Source: Arthrobacter sp. EPSL27
Lineage (GTDB): Bacteria > Actinomycetota > Actinomycetes > Actinomycetales > Micrococcaceae
Assembly (NCBI RefSeq): GCF_001512305.1
Contig: NZ_LNUT01000005.1
Span: 1,027,774-1,091,773, forward strand
Length of the DNA stretch: 64,000 nt
Direction of reading: 5' to 3'
How positions within the stretch are numbered: the first letter of the stretch is position 1; the number at the start of each line of letters is the position of its first letter. The notes under the pieces were generated by a model, which made no database searches, had not been told where the DNA came from, and saw nothing but the letters and a program-made list of their open reading frames with translations. Of this stretch, positions 24,714 through 34,104 are shown one piece after another. A program made the position numbers and the translations under genes.

Positions 24714-25430
24714 ATGCGCAAGACCGTTTATGCCGCCGGTGCCGTGTCCATGGTGGCAGCGCTCGCCTTCGCCGCCCCCGCCCAGGCCGGCGGAAAGCAC
24801 GACGGCGGCCGCCACCACAACGACAACGCCTACCTGTCCGTCCTGCACGGCGTCCCCGGCCTCACCGTGGATGTGTGGGTGGAGGGCGAGCTCACGCTGG
24901 ACGACTTCGAGCCCGGCACCCTCGCTGGCCCGCTGGAGCTCGACGGCGGCACCTACAAGATCGCCATCACGGCCTCCGACGCCACCAGCGCGGACAATCC
25001 GGTGATCGGCCCGTTCAAGGTCCACCTCAAGGACGGCCGGAACTACACCGCTGTTGCCCATCTGGACGCCGACGGGGATCCGACGGCCACCCTCTTCAAG
25101 AACAAGCTCTCGGCCAGCCCCGAGGGCGAGGGCAAGCTGACCGTCCGGCACGTTGCGGCAGCGCCCGCCGTCGACGTCCTGGCCGGCGACACACCGGTCA
25201 TCGAGGACCTGAAGAACGGCGAGCAGGAGATCCTGACCCTGGGAGCCGGGACGGTCTCCGCCTCCGTTGCGGCCGCCGGCACCACCGACCCCGTGATCGG
25301 GCCCGCGGATATCCCCGTCACGGAGGGCAAGAACACGATTGTGTACGCCTGGGGCAGCCTGGCGGACGGCACCCTCGACGTGGCGGTCCAGGTGGTCGAC
25401 TCGCGCCCCTGGCGCGGCCACGGCCACTGA
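24714..25430 (+). CDS. Secreted DUF4397 domain protein
   Basis: A 238-residue exported protein. The signal peptide (1-25, KTVYAAGAVSMVAALAFAAP, cleaved after AQA) is followed by a His/Gly-rich stretch (GGKHDGGRHHNDN) and two DUF4397 repeats (about 38-125 and 140-225), each starting from a LSVLHGVPGLTVDVWV- or LTVRHVAAAPAVDVL-like strand. The C-terminus RPWRGHGH is again His-rich; metal binding is a guess. Start at the ATG at 24714 with GAGGAG; upstream frame is spurious. Role unknown. Confidence 0.85.
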   Translation: MRKTVYAAGAVSMVAALAFAAPAQAGGKHDGGRHHNDNAYLSVLHGVPGLTVDVWVEGELTLDDFEPGTLAGPLELDGGTYKIAITASDATSADNPVIGPFKVHLKDGRNYTAVAHLDADGDPTATLFKNKLSASPEGEGKLTVRHVAAAPAVDVLAGDTPVIEDLKNGEQEILTLGAGTVSASVAAAGTTDPVIGPADIPVTEGKNTIVYAWGSLADGTLDVAVQVVDSRPWRGHGH

Positions 25431-25540
25431 GCCGGGGCATTGAGCCGGGGACGCTGAGCCGGGACACTGAAGCCCTGTCCTGACCCCGCACGGGCGGGAT
25501 CTTGTTCGCCGGCACTGCGCTGCAGTTCCGCCCGGGGCAC

Positions 25541-25589
25541 CCCAAACGGAGGCTCCAGCCGGTCGTTCCGGCTGGAGCCTCCGTTTGGG
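25541..25589. terminator. Long perfect hairpin, bidirectional terminator
   Basis: A 22-bp perfect stem: arms at 25541-25562 and 25568-25589, loop TCGTT. It sits between the convergent DUF4397 and S1 protease genes and can end both transcripts. Confidence 0.85.
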
Positions 25590-25629
25590 CGCTGGCCTGT
25601 TCGTCGCAAGCCTGCCGGGTTGGCACCGG

Positions 25630-27813
25630 TCAGCGCACGGCCCGGCGCCGGGTCGCGGCCAGCAGGGCAGCGCCCAGCAGGATGGCCCCGGCGGCAAGTC
25701 CCGCCGTCGAGAGCAGCGTTCCGGCGCCGGTGTCCGGCAGATGGCCGGACGCGGCCGGAAGTACGGGGGCGGCGGGTTCTGCCGGCGGTACCGCGGCGGG
25801 CTCTGCCTTCGGCGGCACGGCGGCGGGGACCACCGGCGCCACATCTTCGGCCGGCGGGGTGACCACGGGTTCCTCCGCGCCGGAGACCGTGACGGCCAGG
25901 GTGGCCGCGCCGGACCGGCTGAAGCCGTTCACGGTTTCCGCGGTGAGTGTCAGCGGGCCGCTGGCCTCCGGTGCCCGGTAGCTCCAGTTGCCGTCGGCGT
26001 CGACCGGCACCTCCACCGGGGCCTCGCCGTCGACGGTGATGCGGACCTTCGAGTTGGCCGCGACGGCCGACGCCGGAGCGGCGGGGACCCGGCCCGTGAT
26101 CGGCTGCCCGGGCCGGTCCGCCGCGCCCGCCGGCACCGCGAGCTCGGGCTTGTTGAGGAAGAGATGCAGCTGGACGTCCGGCATATAGCCCAGCGCGTCC
26201 GCCAGGGTGGTGGCGATGGCGAAGTTCTCGCCGGACGTCTCGCCCGCGGTGTGCGTGCCCACGGCGAAGTTGCCGCTGATCCACGGCCCGCCCGAGTCGC
26301 CGCCGGCCGACTGCACGCTGTTCGAGAGGAAGCCGCGGAAGGCCCGAAGGTCCCCCGGTGCGGTGGTGCGGCCGCCCACCACGTAGATGCCGGTTTCGTC
26401 GACCTGTCCGCAGGACCAACCGGTGGTCCGTCCGGAGCGGCACACTTCCTGGCCCTGGAACGGCGTGACCGTCCCGATGATCTTCACGGCGGTGGCGCCG
26501 GGGTCCGCGGCACTGGCCCAGGTGGATGCTTCCGGCTGGGGGTTGATCGCGCCGTCGAGGCCTTCGATGACGGCGATGTCTGTGCCCACGTTGCCGGGGT
26601 TCTGCTCGGTGCCTGTGATCCACGAGTTGGACAGTCCACCGAACTGGCTGAAGCCGAACTTGCCGAGCGGGTCGAGCGTGCCGGGCAGGGGCGCCGTGAC
26701 GCCGCCGGCAACGGACGACGCCGGGGGCTCGACGCCGATCACCCTGGCGGTGCCGTCCTCAGCACAGTGCCCCGCGGTCAGCACCAGGGGCAGACCTGCC
26801 GGGCTGAAGGCGCTGAACCCTGTGGAGCAGATGGTCCGCCACGGGGACGCATCAATCACGTAGCCTTCGCCGCCGAAGAGATCGGCCTCGGTGGCGGCGG
26901 GGGGCCCCTCTTCCAACTGCACGTTGGCGTAGCGGGACACGAAGTCCGCCGCGGACATCTTGCCGGGGGCCGAGGTAGGCGCCGTCGGGGGTGTCGACGC
27001 CGTCGCTGCCGCCCCAGGTGCGGTCGGCGCCGGGGAGGCCTGCGGGTCGGGGAACCGGGACGGGCCCGCTTCGGCCGCGTTGGTGCCGCCGGTGCGGATG
27101 ACATACCGGCCGTTGGAGTGGGCCACAGCCTGCAGCTCCTCCGGCCCCACCTCGCGGACATAGGCTTGGAACAGCTGCTCCGTGCTGGCCGCCACCCGCT
27201 CCGCCGCGGAAGGAGCGGCAGCAGGGACAGGGTCTGCGGTGGGTTCAGCTGACGGTCCGGCCGCCGGCGGCACCAGCACAAACACCGCCGATGCTTCGGC
27301 GCCGTTGAGTTCGTCCACGCGCGCCTGGAGCACGGCACCGCTGCCTTCGACCAGGATCCTGTTGTCTTTCAGGCTGATCCCGACGTAGCCGGGAAGGTCC
27401 CGCAGCGACGGAAGGGCGTCGGCGGCGGTCCTGGCCAGCTGGCCGGCAGCGTTGAACTCTTCCAGCGTCATGCCCAGGTCGCGCCGGAGGGCCTCCGCGA
27501 GTCCGGCGTCGCTGATTTCCGGAGCCGTGCGGGGCGCCGCGGGAGCACCGGGCGTCGGGGCGCCCGCCGTCGGGCTTCCCACCGTCGGGCTTCCCGCCGT
27601 CGGCGTCACCGCGGGAACCGGCGCACCCGGTTCAGCCGACGCCGTCAGGCTGGCTTCAGCCGGGCTTGGCGTAACCGACGGCGAGGCCACGGCCGGAGCT
27701 GCGTCCGCTCCCCCGGCGTCGGCGAGCGCCGGAACGGCGGAGAAGGAACCCGCGAGCGCGACGGCTACAGCAGCCGCCGCCCGCACTGTCAGCTGAAATG
27801 TGGGAGAGATCAC
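25630..27813 (-). CDS. Cell-wall-anchored trypsin-like serine protease (S1, alpha-lytic/streptogrisin type) with LPDTG signal
   Basis: A 727-residue surface protein. Order of parts: signal peptide (1-32), a Pro/Ala/Thr/Gly-rich region with tandem PTxGSP units (35-90), an alpha-lytic-type pro-region (about 95-260), a peptidase domain with His349 (TAGHC), Asp412 (VGTDIAV) and Ser507 (GDSGGPW), an Ig-like domain (about 575-645), a Pro/Ala/Glu linker, then LPDTG at 692-696, a hydrophobic helix and an Arg-rich tail for sortase anchoring. GTG start; TAGAGT at 27820-27825 stands 6 nt upstream and includes the stop codon of the upstream phosphatase gene, so the mRNA may be leaderless. Confidence 0.9.
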   Translation of the reverse strand: MISPTFQLTVRAAAAVAVALAGSFSAVPALADAGGADAAPAVASPSVTPSPAEASLTASAEPGAPVPAVTPTAGSPTVGSPTAGAPTPGAPAAPRTAPEISDAGLAEALRRDLGMTLEEFNAAGQLARTAADALPSLRDLPGYVGISLKDNRILVEGSGAVLQARVDELNGAEASAVFVLVPPAAGPSAEPTADPVPAAAPSAAERVAASTEQLFQAYVREVGPEELQAVAHSNGRYVIRTGGTNAAEAGPSRFPDPQASPAPTAPGAAATASTPPTAPTSAPGKMSAADFVSRYANVQLEEGPPAATEADLFGGEGYVIDASPWRTICSTGFSAFSPAGLPLVLTAGHCAEDGTARVIGVEPPASSVAGGVTAPLPGTLDPLGKFGFSQFGGLSNSWITGTEQNPGNVGTDIAVIEGLDGAINPQPEASTWASAADPGATAVKIIGTVTPFQGQEVCRSGRTTGWSCGQVDETGIYVVGGRTTAPGDLRAFRGFLSNSVQSAGGDSGGPWISGNFAVGTHTAGETSGENFAIATTLADALGYMPDVQLHLFLNKPELAVPAGAADRPGQPITGRVPAAPASAVAANSKVRITVDGEAPVEVPVDADGNWSYRAPEASGPLTLTAETVNGFSRSGAATLAVTVSGAEEPVVTPPAEDVAPVVPAAVPPKAEPAAVPPAEPAAPVLPAASGHLPDTGAGTLLSTAGLAAGAILLGAALLAATRRRAVR

Positions 27814-27822
27814 CCGGATACT

Positions 27823-28560
27823 CTAGCGCCCCAGTTTGGCCAGCACCGCCCGCAGTTCAGCCTCCGTGACGCCATTGCGGCGCAGGAACTCGCCGGCCTT
27901 CACCCCGCGCACAAACCGGAGGAGGCTTGCCTGCCGCGTCTCCAGCAGGGGCGCCAGCACCTCCTCGGGCAGGTACCTCTCGTGCGGATGCGGTACCCCG
28001 GACACCCGGTGGTGTTCGTTGATGCCCCGCATGGCGCGCTCATACCCCCGCACAATGGCGGCCTCGCCCGTGCCGGCAAGGTCCTGGAGCATGGCGGCGA
28101 TCATCCCGCTGCGGTCCCGGCCGGCGGAGCAGTGGATCACGACGCCGCCGCGTGCCGCCGCCACGGCCTTGAACACTGCGGCGAGTTTGTCCGGGAAGAG
28201 CCGCGCGTTGTCGGGATACGCCGCCGGATCGTTCAGGTAGGGGACGCAGAGCTGCCGGAACTCGGGGTTGGCGGGGTCCTCGGTGGGGGTATGCACGACG
28301 TCGAACACGGCCAGGGTCTCCGCGCTCACCTGCGGATCGGTGTCCCGGCGGCGGATCTCGTCCGGGTTGCGGAGGTCAATGACGGTCCGGATGCCGCCGT
28401 CGTACGCCTGCCGCCACCCGGTTTCGGTGAGCCATTCGCGGCGCCCCATCCGGAATACGTCACCGGCGATGTGCCAGGCGTTGACCGCGCCCTCCCAGTC
28501 CATGGGCCCGGGCAGGGTGCTCCTCTCGGCGGGGCCGGCGGTGCCGCCTGGAATCGTCAT
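27823..28560 (-). CDS. Tyrosine-protein phosphatase
   Basis: A protein of about 245 residues with the dual-specificity/PtpB-like fold. The P-loop HCSAGRDRSG gives the C-x5-R signature, and IRTVIDLRNPDEIRRRD is the conserved substrate-loop strand. Such enzymes remove phosphate from tyrosine or phosphoinositides. The start is uncertain: I used the ATG at 28560, though a GTG at 28578 would add six residues, and no clear Shine-Dalgarno or -10 box decides. The S1 protease gene starts 10 nt after the stop. Confidence 0.88.
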   Translation of the reverse strand: MTIPGGTAGPAERSTLPGPMDWEGAVNAWHIAGDVFRMGRREWLTETGWRQAYDGGIRTVIDLRNPDEIRRRDTDPQVSAETLAVFDVVHTPTEDPANPEFRQLCVPYLNDPAAYPDNARLFPDKLAAVFKAVAAARGGVVIHCSAGRDRSGMIAAMLQDLAGTGEAAIVRGYERAMRGINEHHRVSGVPHPHERYLPEEVLAPLLETRQASLLRFVRGVKAGEFLRRNGVTEAELRAVLAKLGR

Positions 28561-28815
28561 GTTGACAGCTAAGCACACGCCCCCGGCGCCGATCCACGGT
28601 CAGGTTTCGCAAAAGATTTCCACATAGAGCCTCCTGGCATGGTGCCGGGCCGGGACGTCCGCGTAGGGTGGCGGTGAACCCGGTAGCCGCCGGGCTCTTT
28701 TCAGCCCACCGGCCGCCAGACGGGCGCCCCGCCAGCGCACTGGAGCGCTTGGGACGGCACGGGGCAGCACGGGACGGCACCGGTGCTGGACCAGCGTGCT
28801 ACTGAGGGGAACACC

Positions 28816-29658
28816 ATGGGAACTCTGAAACTTCGACGCCGGCGCACGGCCTTGGCGGCAGGCCTCGCCACCCTGGCCATGGCGGCCGGACTGGCCGCAG
28901 TCCCGGCGCAGGCCGTGGACAAGACCAAATACATCGCCCTCGGGGACTCCTTCGCCGCCGGCCAGGGCGCGGGGCCGTACCTGGACGACTGCTACCGGAG
29001 CGAGAACACTTATTCCGAACTCGCTGACGAGGAAAAGGCCATCAAACTGGTGGTGAACGCCGCCTGCAGCGGCAAGACCACCCAAGACGTGGTGGGCTCC
29101 CAGCTGGAGCGGCTGAATAAGAGCACGGAGCTGGTGACCATCACGGCCGGCGGCAACAACCTTGGGTTCGGGTCCATCGTCACCGCCTGCGGCACCGCCA
29201 TCGGCGATCCCAGCGCTGCCCCGGCCTGCGCCAAAGCCAGCGCCGACGCGGCGGCCCTGATCACCAGCGGCCAGTTGACCAACGACGTCATCACCATGAT
29301 CAACAGCGTGCAGGCGGCAGCGCCGAACGCCAAGATCGTGGTGACGGGCTACCCCTACCTTTACGATCCGGTGGCCCCCGGCCAGACCGATCCGATGTCC
29401 TTGTTCATTTACCAGGCCACTGATCTGGCGAACGGGCTCAACTGGTCTATCGAGACCGCCGCCGACATGGCCGGCGCGGACTACGTCGACGTACGGGCCG
29501 CCTTCGCCGGCCACGGCATCAACTCGGCCACCGGCGAGCCGTGGATCAACCTCGACCTCACCAACCTGGCCAGCCCCGACAACTTCCACCCGAATGCCGA
29601 GGGCTACGAGGCGTACTTTGACGCGCTGAACGCGGAGGATGTCTATTCGGCTCCCTGA
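28816..29658 (+). CDS. Secreted SGNH/GDSL hydrolase
   Basis: A 280-residue secreted esterase/lipase. The signal peptide (1-36, basic start then TALAAGLATLAMAAGLAA and an AQA cleavage site) precedes the SGNH blocks: ALGDSFAAG (Ser), AACSG, TITAGGNNLGFG (Gly and Asn) and DNFHPNAEGY (Asp and His). Three pairs of Cys resemble the disulfides of Streptomyces extracellular lipases. GAGGGG precedes the ATG at 28816. It overlaps the convergent GNAT gene by 16 nt. Confidence 0.9.
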   Translation: MGTLKLRRRRTALAAGLATLAMAAGLAAVPAQAVDKTKYIALGDSFAAGQGAGPYLDDCYRSENTYSELADEEKAIKLVVNAACSGKTTQDVVGSQLERLNKSTELVTITAGGNNLGFGSIVTACGTAIGDPSAAPACAKASADAAALITSGQLTNDVITMINSVQAAAPNAKIVVTGYPYLYDPVAPGQTDPMSLFIYQATDLANGLNWSIETAADMAGADYVDVRAAFAGHGINSATGEPWINLDLTNLASPDNFHPNAEGYEAYFDALNAEDVYSAP

Positions 29659-30278
29659 GCCCGCTTGGCCAGCCGGAACTCCAGGGCGTTCCGGACCATG
29701 GGCCACTCGTGTTCGAGGATGGAGAACACCACGGTGTCCCGCAGCGCCCCGTCGGCGCTGCGGGTATGGCTGCGGAGCACGCCGTCCTGCTTGGCGCCCA
29801 GCCGCGCGATCGCCTCCCGGGACTGATGGTTGAGCCAGTGCGTGCGGAATTCGACGGCGGGGCAGCCCAGGGTTTCGAAAGCGTGCCGCAGGAGCAGGAG
29901 CTTCGAGTCCGGGTTGCTGCCGCTGCCGTGCGCGGACGCCGCGTTCCAGGTGGAGCCGATCTCCACCCGGGGCGTGACCGCGTCAATGTTCATGTAGGTT
30001 GTCATGCCGATCACCCGGCCCGGGCCGCCGGTGGCGGGATCGATCAGCCGCGTGGTGAAGGGCAGCATGGAACCGCTGTCCTGCAGGGCCAGCCGCCGGT
30101 CGATCTCCGCGGCCATCTGGTCCGGTGCGGGGACGCTGGTGTACCAGAGCCGCCACAGTTCACCGTCGCAGGCAGCCTCCACAAGGCCGTCGTGGTGTTC
30201 CATGCTCAGCGGCTCGAGGACCACGGAGTGGCCGGTCAGGGTGATGGGGGCGATCGCGGGCCTGTCCTGGGAAGTCAC
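29643..30278 (-). CDS. GNAT family N-acetyltransferase (RimJ/RimL type)
   Basis: A 211-residue GNAT protein with LTGHSVVLEPLSMEH at the start, EIGSTWNAASAHG in the core strand and the strongly conserved VEFRTHWLNHQSREAIARLG helix that this subfamily has near its acetyl-CoA site. Substrate unknown. GTG start at 30278 with a TAGGAT -10 box at 30285-30290, 6 nt before it, so probably leaderless. Confidence 0.88.
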   Translation of the reverse strand: MTSQDRPAIAPITLTGHSVVLEPLSMEHHDGLVEAACDGELWRLWYTSVPAPDQMAAEIDRRLALQDSGSMLPFTTRLIDPATGGPGRVIGMTTYMNIDAVTPRVEIGSTWNAASAHGSGSNPDSKLLLLRHAFETLGCPAVEFRTHWLNHQSREAIARLGAKQDGVLRSHTRSADGALRDTVVFSILEHEWPMVRNALEFRLAKRAQGAE

Positions 30279-30371
30279 AGGACCATCCTAGGCGGCAGGA
30301 TATGAGGGCAGCTGAACGAAATTCCGTCCCTGTTTCGGTATTGGAATCGGACATGCCGGTTAGGCTGGGGC

Positions 30372-30812
30372 ATGATCACAGTTACCGGCACCGTCAACTC
30401 CGCCCTCGATCCCGTCAGGGCCTTCGACTACCTGTCCGCCTTTGAGCACACGCCGGAGTGGGATCCCGGAACGCCCGTCGTGGACAAGCTCACCGCGGGA
30501 CCGGTCGCCGTCGGGCACCGCTACCACGCCGAAGCCGAGTTCCGGGGCAAGCGCCAGGCGCTGACCTACGAGGTGATCGAACTGACCTCGAGCCGCATCA
30601 AGCTGCGCGGTGAGAACAAGTCCGTCATCTCCGTCGACACGATCGAGGTGTCGCCGGCCGGGACGGGATCCAAGGCGGATTACACAGCCGAGTTCCAGCT
30701 CAAGGGCCTTCTCAAGCTTGCCGAACCGTTCGTCCGGCCGGCGTTCAACTCCCTGGCCGGCCCTGCCATGGACGGCATGAAAAAAACACTCGACTCCAAG
30801 GCATCGCTCTAG
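30372..30812 (+). CDS. SRPBCC (START-like) family protein
   Basis: A 146-residue protein of the polyketide-cyclase/dehydrase type: TVTGTVNSALDPVRAFDYLS at the start, EWDPG and a long C-terminal helix (ALAGPAMDGMKKTL-like). It has a hydrophobic cavity for a small ligand, not identified. A TAGGCT box at 30361-30366 sits 5 nt before the ATG (leaderless type). It is followed after 27 nt by the DUF6480-like gene. Confidence 0.85.
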   Translation: MITVTGTVNSALDPVRAFDYLSAFEHTPEWDPGTPVVDKLTAGPVAVGHRYHAEAEFRGKRQALTYEVIELTSSRIKLRGENKSVISVDTIEVSPAGTGSKADYTAEFQLKGLLKLAEPFVRPAFNSLAGPAMDGMKKTLDSKASL

Positions 30813-30839
30813 CGCCGCAGTGCAGAACAGGAGCTTACC

Positions 30840-31073
30840 GTGACAGCCCAAAACCCGGACCCTCTTGAGAACAAGCTCACCGGTCTCGAGCCGGGCGGGG
30901 GCGTCCCGCCCGGCGAAACGCCGCCCGCGGAGGGGACCTCGGTGGGACCGCAAGGGCCGCGGACCCGCGAGGACCGGGGATTCCTCCAGTGCCTCTGGAT
31001 CGTCATGATCGCTGTGGTGGTGCTCTTGGTGTTGCTCTTCTTTGTCGGCTACATCGTCGGGATCCTCGACTAG
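30840..31073 (+). CDS. Small membrane protein, DUF6480-like
   Basis: A 77-residue protein with a Gly/Pro/Glu-rich, soluble N-terminal half ([20 protein letters not shown], the family hallmark) and one C-terminal membrane helix (about 50-74). I assign the family from memory. GTG start with AGGAG. Its TAG stop is shared, in mirror, with the stop of the convergent paaH gene at the CTAG at 31070-31073. Function unknown. Confidence 0.75.
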   Translation: MTAQNPDPLENKLTGLEPGGGVPPGETPPAEGTSVGPQGPRTREDRGFLQCLWIVMIAVVVLLVLLFFVGYIVGILD

Positions 31074-31957
31074 CTGGTCCAGTCGAAGAAGCCCTTGCCG
31101 CTCTTGCGTCCGAGTTCGCCGCGGGCCACTTTGTCGCGCAGGATCTGCGGCGGGGCGAAGCGCTCCCCGAGGGTGGAGGCGAGGTACTCGGCAATGCCGA
31201 GCCGCACGTCCAGTCCCACGATGTCCGTGGTCCGCAACGGCCCGGTGGGGTGCTTGTAGCCGAGCACCATGGCGTTGTCGATGTCCTCGGCGGATGCCAC
31301 GCCCTCCTCGACCATGCGCATCGCCTCGAGGGCGATCGCGACGCCCAGACGTGAGGACGCGAAGCCGGGGGCGTCATTGACCACGACGGCGGTCTTGCCC
31401 AGTGCCTCGACCCAGCCGCGGGCGGTTCCGGCCAGCTGCTCCGAGGTCTGCTCGCCCAGGACCACCTCGATCAGGGTGGACGCCGGCACAGGGTTGAAGA
31501 AGTGCAGGCCGAGGAAGTTCTGCGGGCGCTGCAGCTCGCGGGCCAGGGCGTTGACCGAGATGGAGGACGTGTTGGAGGCAAGGGCGGCGTCGTCGGCCAG
31601 CCGTTCCTCGATGCCCCGCAGGGAGGCGACCTTCAGGTCCCAGTCCTCGGGGACGGCCTCGATGACCAGCTGGCGGTCCTTGAAATCGTCGTAGTCCACC
31701 GTCACCGTGAGCCGGGAGACCATCTCGTCAAGGTTGGCGTCAGTGGCGCCACGCTCGATGCTCTTGGCTGCCGCCGACTCCACCCGCTCGCGGGCGGCCT
31801 CGGCCGCCTGCTCGTCGCGTTCGACCACGAGGACGTTGGCGCCGTTGATCAGGAAGGCGTGCGCGATGCCGGCGCCCATGCGGCCGCCGCCAAGCACCCC
31901 GACAAATTCGGGGAGGCCGCCGTCGGAGAGGTTCGCGGAACGTTCGGGATTGCTCAT
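31070..31957 (-). CDS. paaH: 3-hydroxyacyl-CoA dehydrogenase, probable PaaH
   Basis: Oxidises 3-hydroxyadipyl-CoA to 3-oxoadipyl-CoA with NAD. The 295-residue protein has the Rossmann motif [16 protein letters not shown] (20-35), the catalytic stretch HFFNPVP with its His, and the C-terminal TDIVGLDV helix of the family. The start at 31957 is 2 nt from the paaF stop; a longer open frame shadows paaF. Context in the paaJ-paaF-paaH unit under a PaaR site points to adipyl-CoA intermediates rather than butanoyl-CoA. Confidence 0.88.
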   Translation of the reverse strand: MSNPERSANLSDGGLPEFVGVLGGGRMGAGIAHAFLINGANVLVVERDEQAAEAARERVESAAAKSIERGATDANLDEMVSRLTVTVDYDDFKDRQLVIEAVPEDWDLKVASLRGIEERLADDAALASNTSSISVNALARELQRPQNFLGLHFFNPVPASTLIEVVLGEQTSEQLAGTARGWVEALGKTAVVVNDAPGFASSRLGVAIALEAMRMVEEGVASAEDIDNAMVLGYKHPTGPLRTTDIVGLDVRLGIAEYLASTLGERFAPPQILRDKVARGELGRKSGKGFFDWTS

Positions 31958-31959
31958 TT

Positions 31960-32778
31960 TCAGTTCTTCTTCCGGTCGGAATCCTGCTCGGACGCTTTGG
32001 CTGACTTCTTCTCGGACTTGCGGTCCAGGAAGGCCTGCATGCGGTCGAACTTGGCCTGGGATTCGAAAAGGATTCCCTGCGCCAGCTGGTCGATCAGGGG
32101 GTGTGCCTCGGCGGGGGCGTGGAACACGGACTTGGTGATGCGGACGGCGAGGGGGTCCTGCCCGCCGATCCTGTCGGCCAGCGCGTGGGCCGCACCCATC
32201 AGCTCGTCCGGCTCGTGGATTTCGGTGATGAGGTGCACGGCCAGGGCGCGGTCGGCGCGAAGCACGGCACCGGACAGCAGGATTTCCTTGGCCACCGGCT
32301 CCCCCACGAGTTCCTTGAGGCGCCAGCTGGCTCCGGCGGCGGCGAGGATGCCGAGGCCCGTCTCGGGGTTGCCGATCCGCACTGAGGGTGTGCCGATCCG
32401 GAAGTCCGCCGCGTAGGCCAGTTCGGCGCCGCCGCCCAGGCAGAAGCCGTCGAGCGCCGCGATGACGGGCATGGGAAGCTTGGCGATCCGGACGAAGATC
32501 GTGGAGTTGATGCCCTGCAGGGCATCGTCGCGGCGGCGTTCCCGCAGCTGGCCGATGTCCGCTCCGGAGGCAAAAACACCCTCCGTCCCGGCAAGGATCA
32601 GCACCTTCGGGGTCTGCTCCAGCGCTGCGCAGACGGCGTGCAGCTCGTCCACCATCTGCTGGTCGATCGCGTTGCGGACCTCGGGCCGGTTGAGGAGGAC
32701 CACCAGGCGGTCGTCGCGTTCCTCGATCAGGAGTGTGCTGAAGTCCTGCGGGTCCAGGCCCGTCGCGGCGGCCGCCAC
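31960..32778 (-). CDS. paaF: Enoyl-CoA hydratase, probable PaaF
   Basis: A crotonase of 272 residues expected to hydrate 2,3-dehydroadipyl-CoA. Both hydratase glutamates are present: one in GGGAELAYAADF, one in GNPETGLGI; this separates it from the Asp-type isomerase at 1486. The C-terminus is extended with a charged Lys/Ser/Glu tail (RKSEKKSAKASEQDSDRKKN). Start at GTG 32778, which overlaps the thiolase stop (TAGTG), so translation is coupled. Confidence 0.86.
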   Translation of the reverse strand: MAAAATGLDPQDFSTLLIEERDDRLVVLLNRPEVRNAIDQQMVDELHAVCAALEQTPKVLILAGTEGVFASGADIGQLRERRRDDALQGINSTIFVRIAKLPMPVIAALDGFCLGGGAELAYAADFRIGTPSVRIGNPETGLGILAAAGASWRLKELVGEPVAKEILLSGAVLRADRALAVHLITEIHEPDELMGAAHALADRIGGQDPLAVRITKSVFHAPAEAHPLIDQLAQGILFESQAKFDRMQAFLDRKSEKKSAKASEQDSDRKKN

Positions 32779-34004
32779 TACACGCGCTCCAGCAGCATGG
32801 CGGTGCCCTGGCCGACGCCGATGCACATGGTGGCGAGGCCGACCTTGGCGTCCTCGCGTTCCATCCGGCCCAGCAGGGTGATGGCGATCCGGGACCCGGA
32901 CGAACCCAGGGGGTGCCCCAGACTGATGGCGCCGCCGTCGCGGTTGACGATCTCCGGGTCCAGGCCCAGCCGGCGCATGGTGGCGAGGGACTGGGTGGCG
33001 AACGCTTCGTTAAGTTCGACGGCGCCGAGGTCGCCGACGCTGAGGCCGGTCCGGGCGAGCACCTTCTGGGTGGCCGGGACGGGGCCGATGCCCATGATCT
33101 CGGGTTCGCAGCCGGCGGAGGCACCGTCGATGATGCGGGCGCGGGGGGTGAGGCCCAGCCGCTCGATGGCGGCTTCGGACGCGACGATGATCGCGGAGGC
33201 GCCGTCGTTGAGGGTGGAGGAGTTGCCGGCGGTAACCACCGAGCCGCCGGCGACCACCGGGCGGAGGCCGGAGAGCACGTCCATGGTGGTGCCGGCGCGG
33301 GGGCCCTCGTCGGTGTCGACGACCGTTTCGCCCTTGCGGGTCTTGACGGTGACCGGGACGATCTCGTCGGTGAAGCGGCCGGCGGCGATCGCGGCGAGGG
33401 AGCGTTCGTGGGACCGGACGGCGAAGGCGTCGGCGTCCTCGCGGGTGATCCCGTCCACGCGGGCCACTTCCTCGGCCGTTTCCGGCATGGAGTAGGTCAT
33501 CTTGCCGCCGCGGGAGAGTTCGCCCTTCTGGAACAGCGGGTTTGCGAAGCGCCAGCCGATGGAGGTGTCGAAGATCTGCCCCGGCTTGGCGAACGCCGTC
33601 TGCGGCTTCTCCTGGACCCAGGGGGCGCGGCTCATCGATTCGACGCCGCCGGCGATCACGATGTCCGCGGCGCCGGACTTGATCATCTGGCTGGCCATGA
33701 TGATGGCGCTGAGGCCGGAGGCGCAGAGCCGGTTCACGGTGATGCCGGGGATGTGCAGCGGCAACCCGGCCAGGAGGGTGGCCATGCGGGCCACATTGCG
33801 GTTTTCCTCGCCGGCTCCGTTGGCGTTGCCCAGGATGACCTCGTCGATCGCGTCCGGGTCCACTCCGGCGCGGGCCACGGCTTCGCGGACCACCAGGGCG
33901 GCAAGATCATCGGGGCGGACGGCGGAGAGCGCCCCGCCGTAGCGGCCCACCGCAGTGCGGGCACCGCCTACGAGAAATGCCTGTGGTCCTGCTGCTGATG
34001 CCAT
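32778..34004 (-). CDS. paaJ: 3-oxoadipyl-CoA / 3-oxo-5,6-dehydrosuberyl-CoA thiolase
   Basis: A 408-residue thiolase that splits C6 and C8 oxoacyl-CoAs to acetyl-CoA and succinyl-CoA or a shortened acyl-CoA. The nucleophile Cys is in VNRLCASGLSAI, the second-site His in SLGHPLGSSG and the proton-relay Cys in MCIGVGQG. The GNANGAGEENRNVARMA loop is typical of PaaJ/PcaF. ATG at 34004 with AAGGGTG; an upstream in-frame GTG region is less likely. The first gene of the unit, 101 nt downstream of a PaaR site. A beta-ketoadipate (pcaF) role could be shared. Confidence 0.88.
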   Translation of the reverse strand: MASAAGPQAFLVGGARTAVGRYGGALSAVRPDDLAALVVREAVARAGVDPDAIDEVILGNANGAGEENRNVARMATLLAGLPLHIPGITVNRLCASGLSAIIMASQMIKSGAADIVIAGGVESMSRAPWVQEKPQTAFAKPGQIFDTSIGWRFANPLFQKGELSRGGKMTYSMPETAEEVARVDGITREDADAFAVRSHERSLAAIAAGRFTDEIVPVTVKTRKGETVVDTDEGPRAGTTMDVLSGLRPVVAGGSVVTAGNSSTLNDGASAIIVASEAAIERLGLTPRARIIDGASAGCEPEIMGIGPVPATQKVLARTGLSVGDLGAVELNEAFATQSLATMRRLGLDPEIVNRDGGAISLGHPLGSSGSRIAITLLGRMEREDAKVGLATMCIGVGQGTAMLLERV

Positions 34005-34104
34005 GGGTACACCCTTCACGCGATAAACGTCACTGTCATCGAAAACACCGAACGAACCGCCGCCGGCTGCGTCAGCCCCGGTCACCCCGCGAGCCCGCCA
34101 ATTT

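Noticed and set aside
31070..33124. A 684-residue paaH
   Set aside because: The upstream 389 residues are a shadow of paaF and paaJ; the Rossmann motif and a normal start lie just after 31957.
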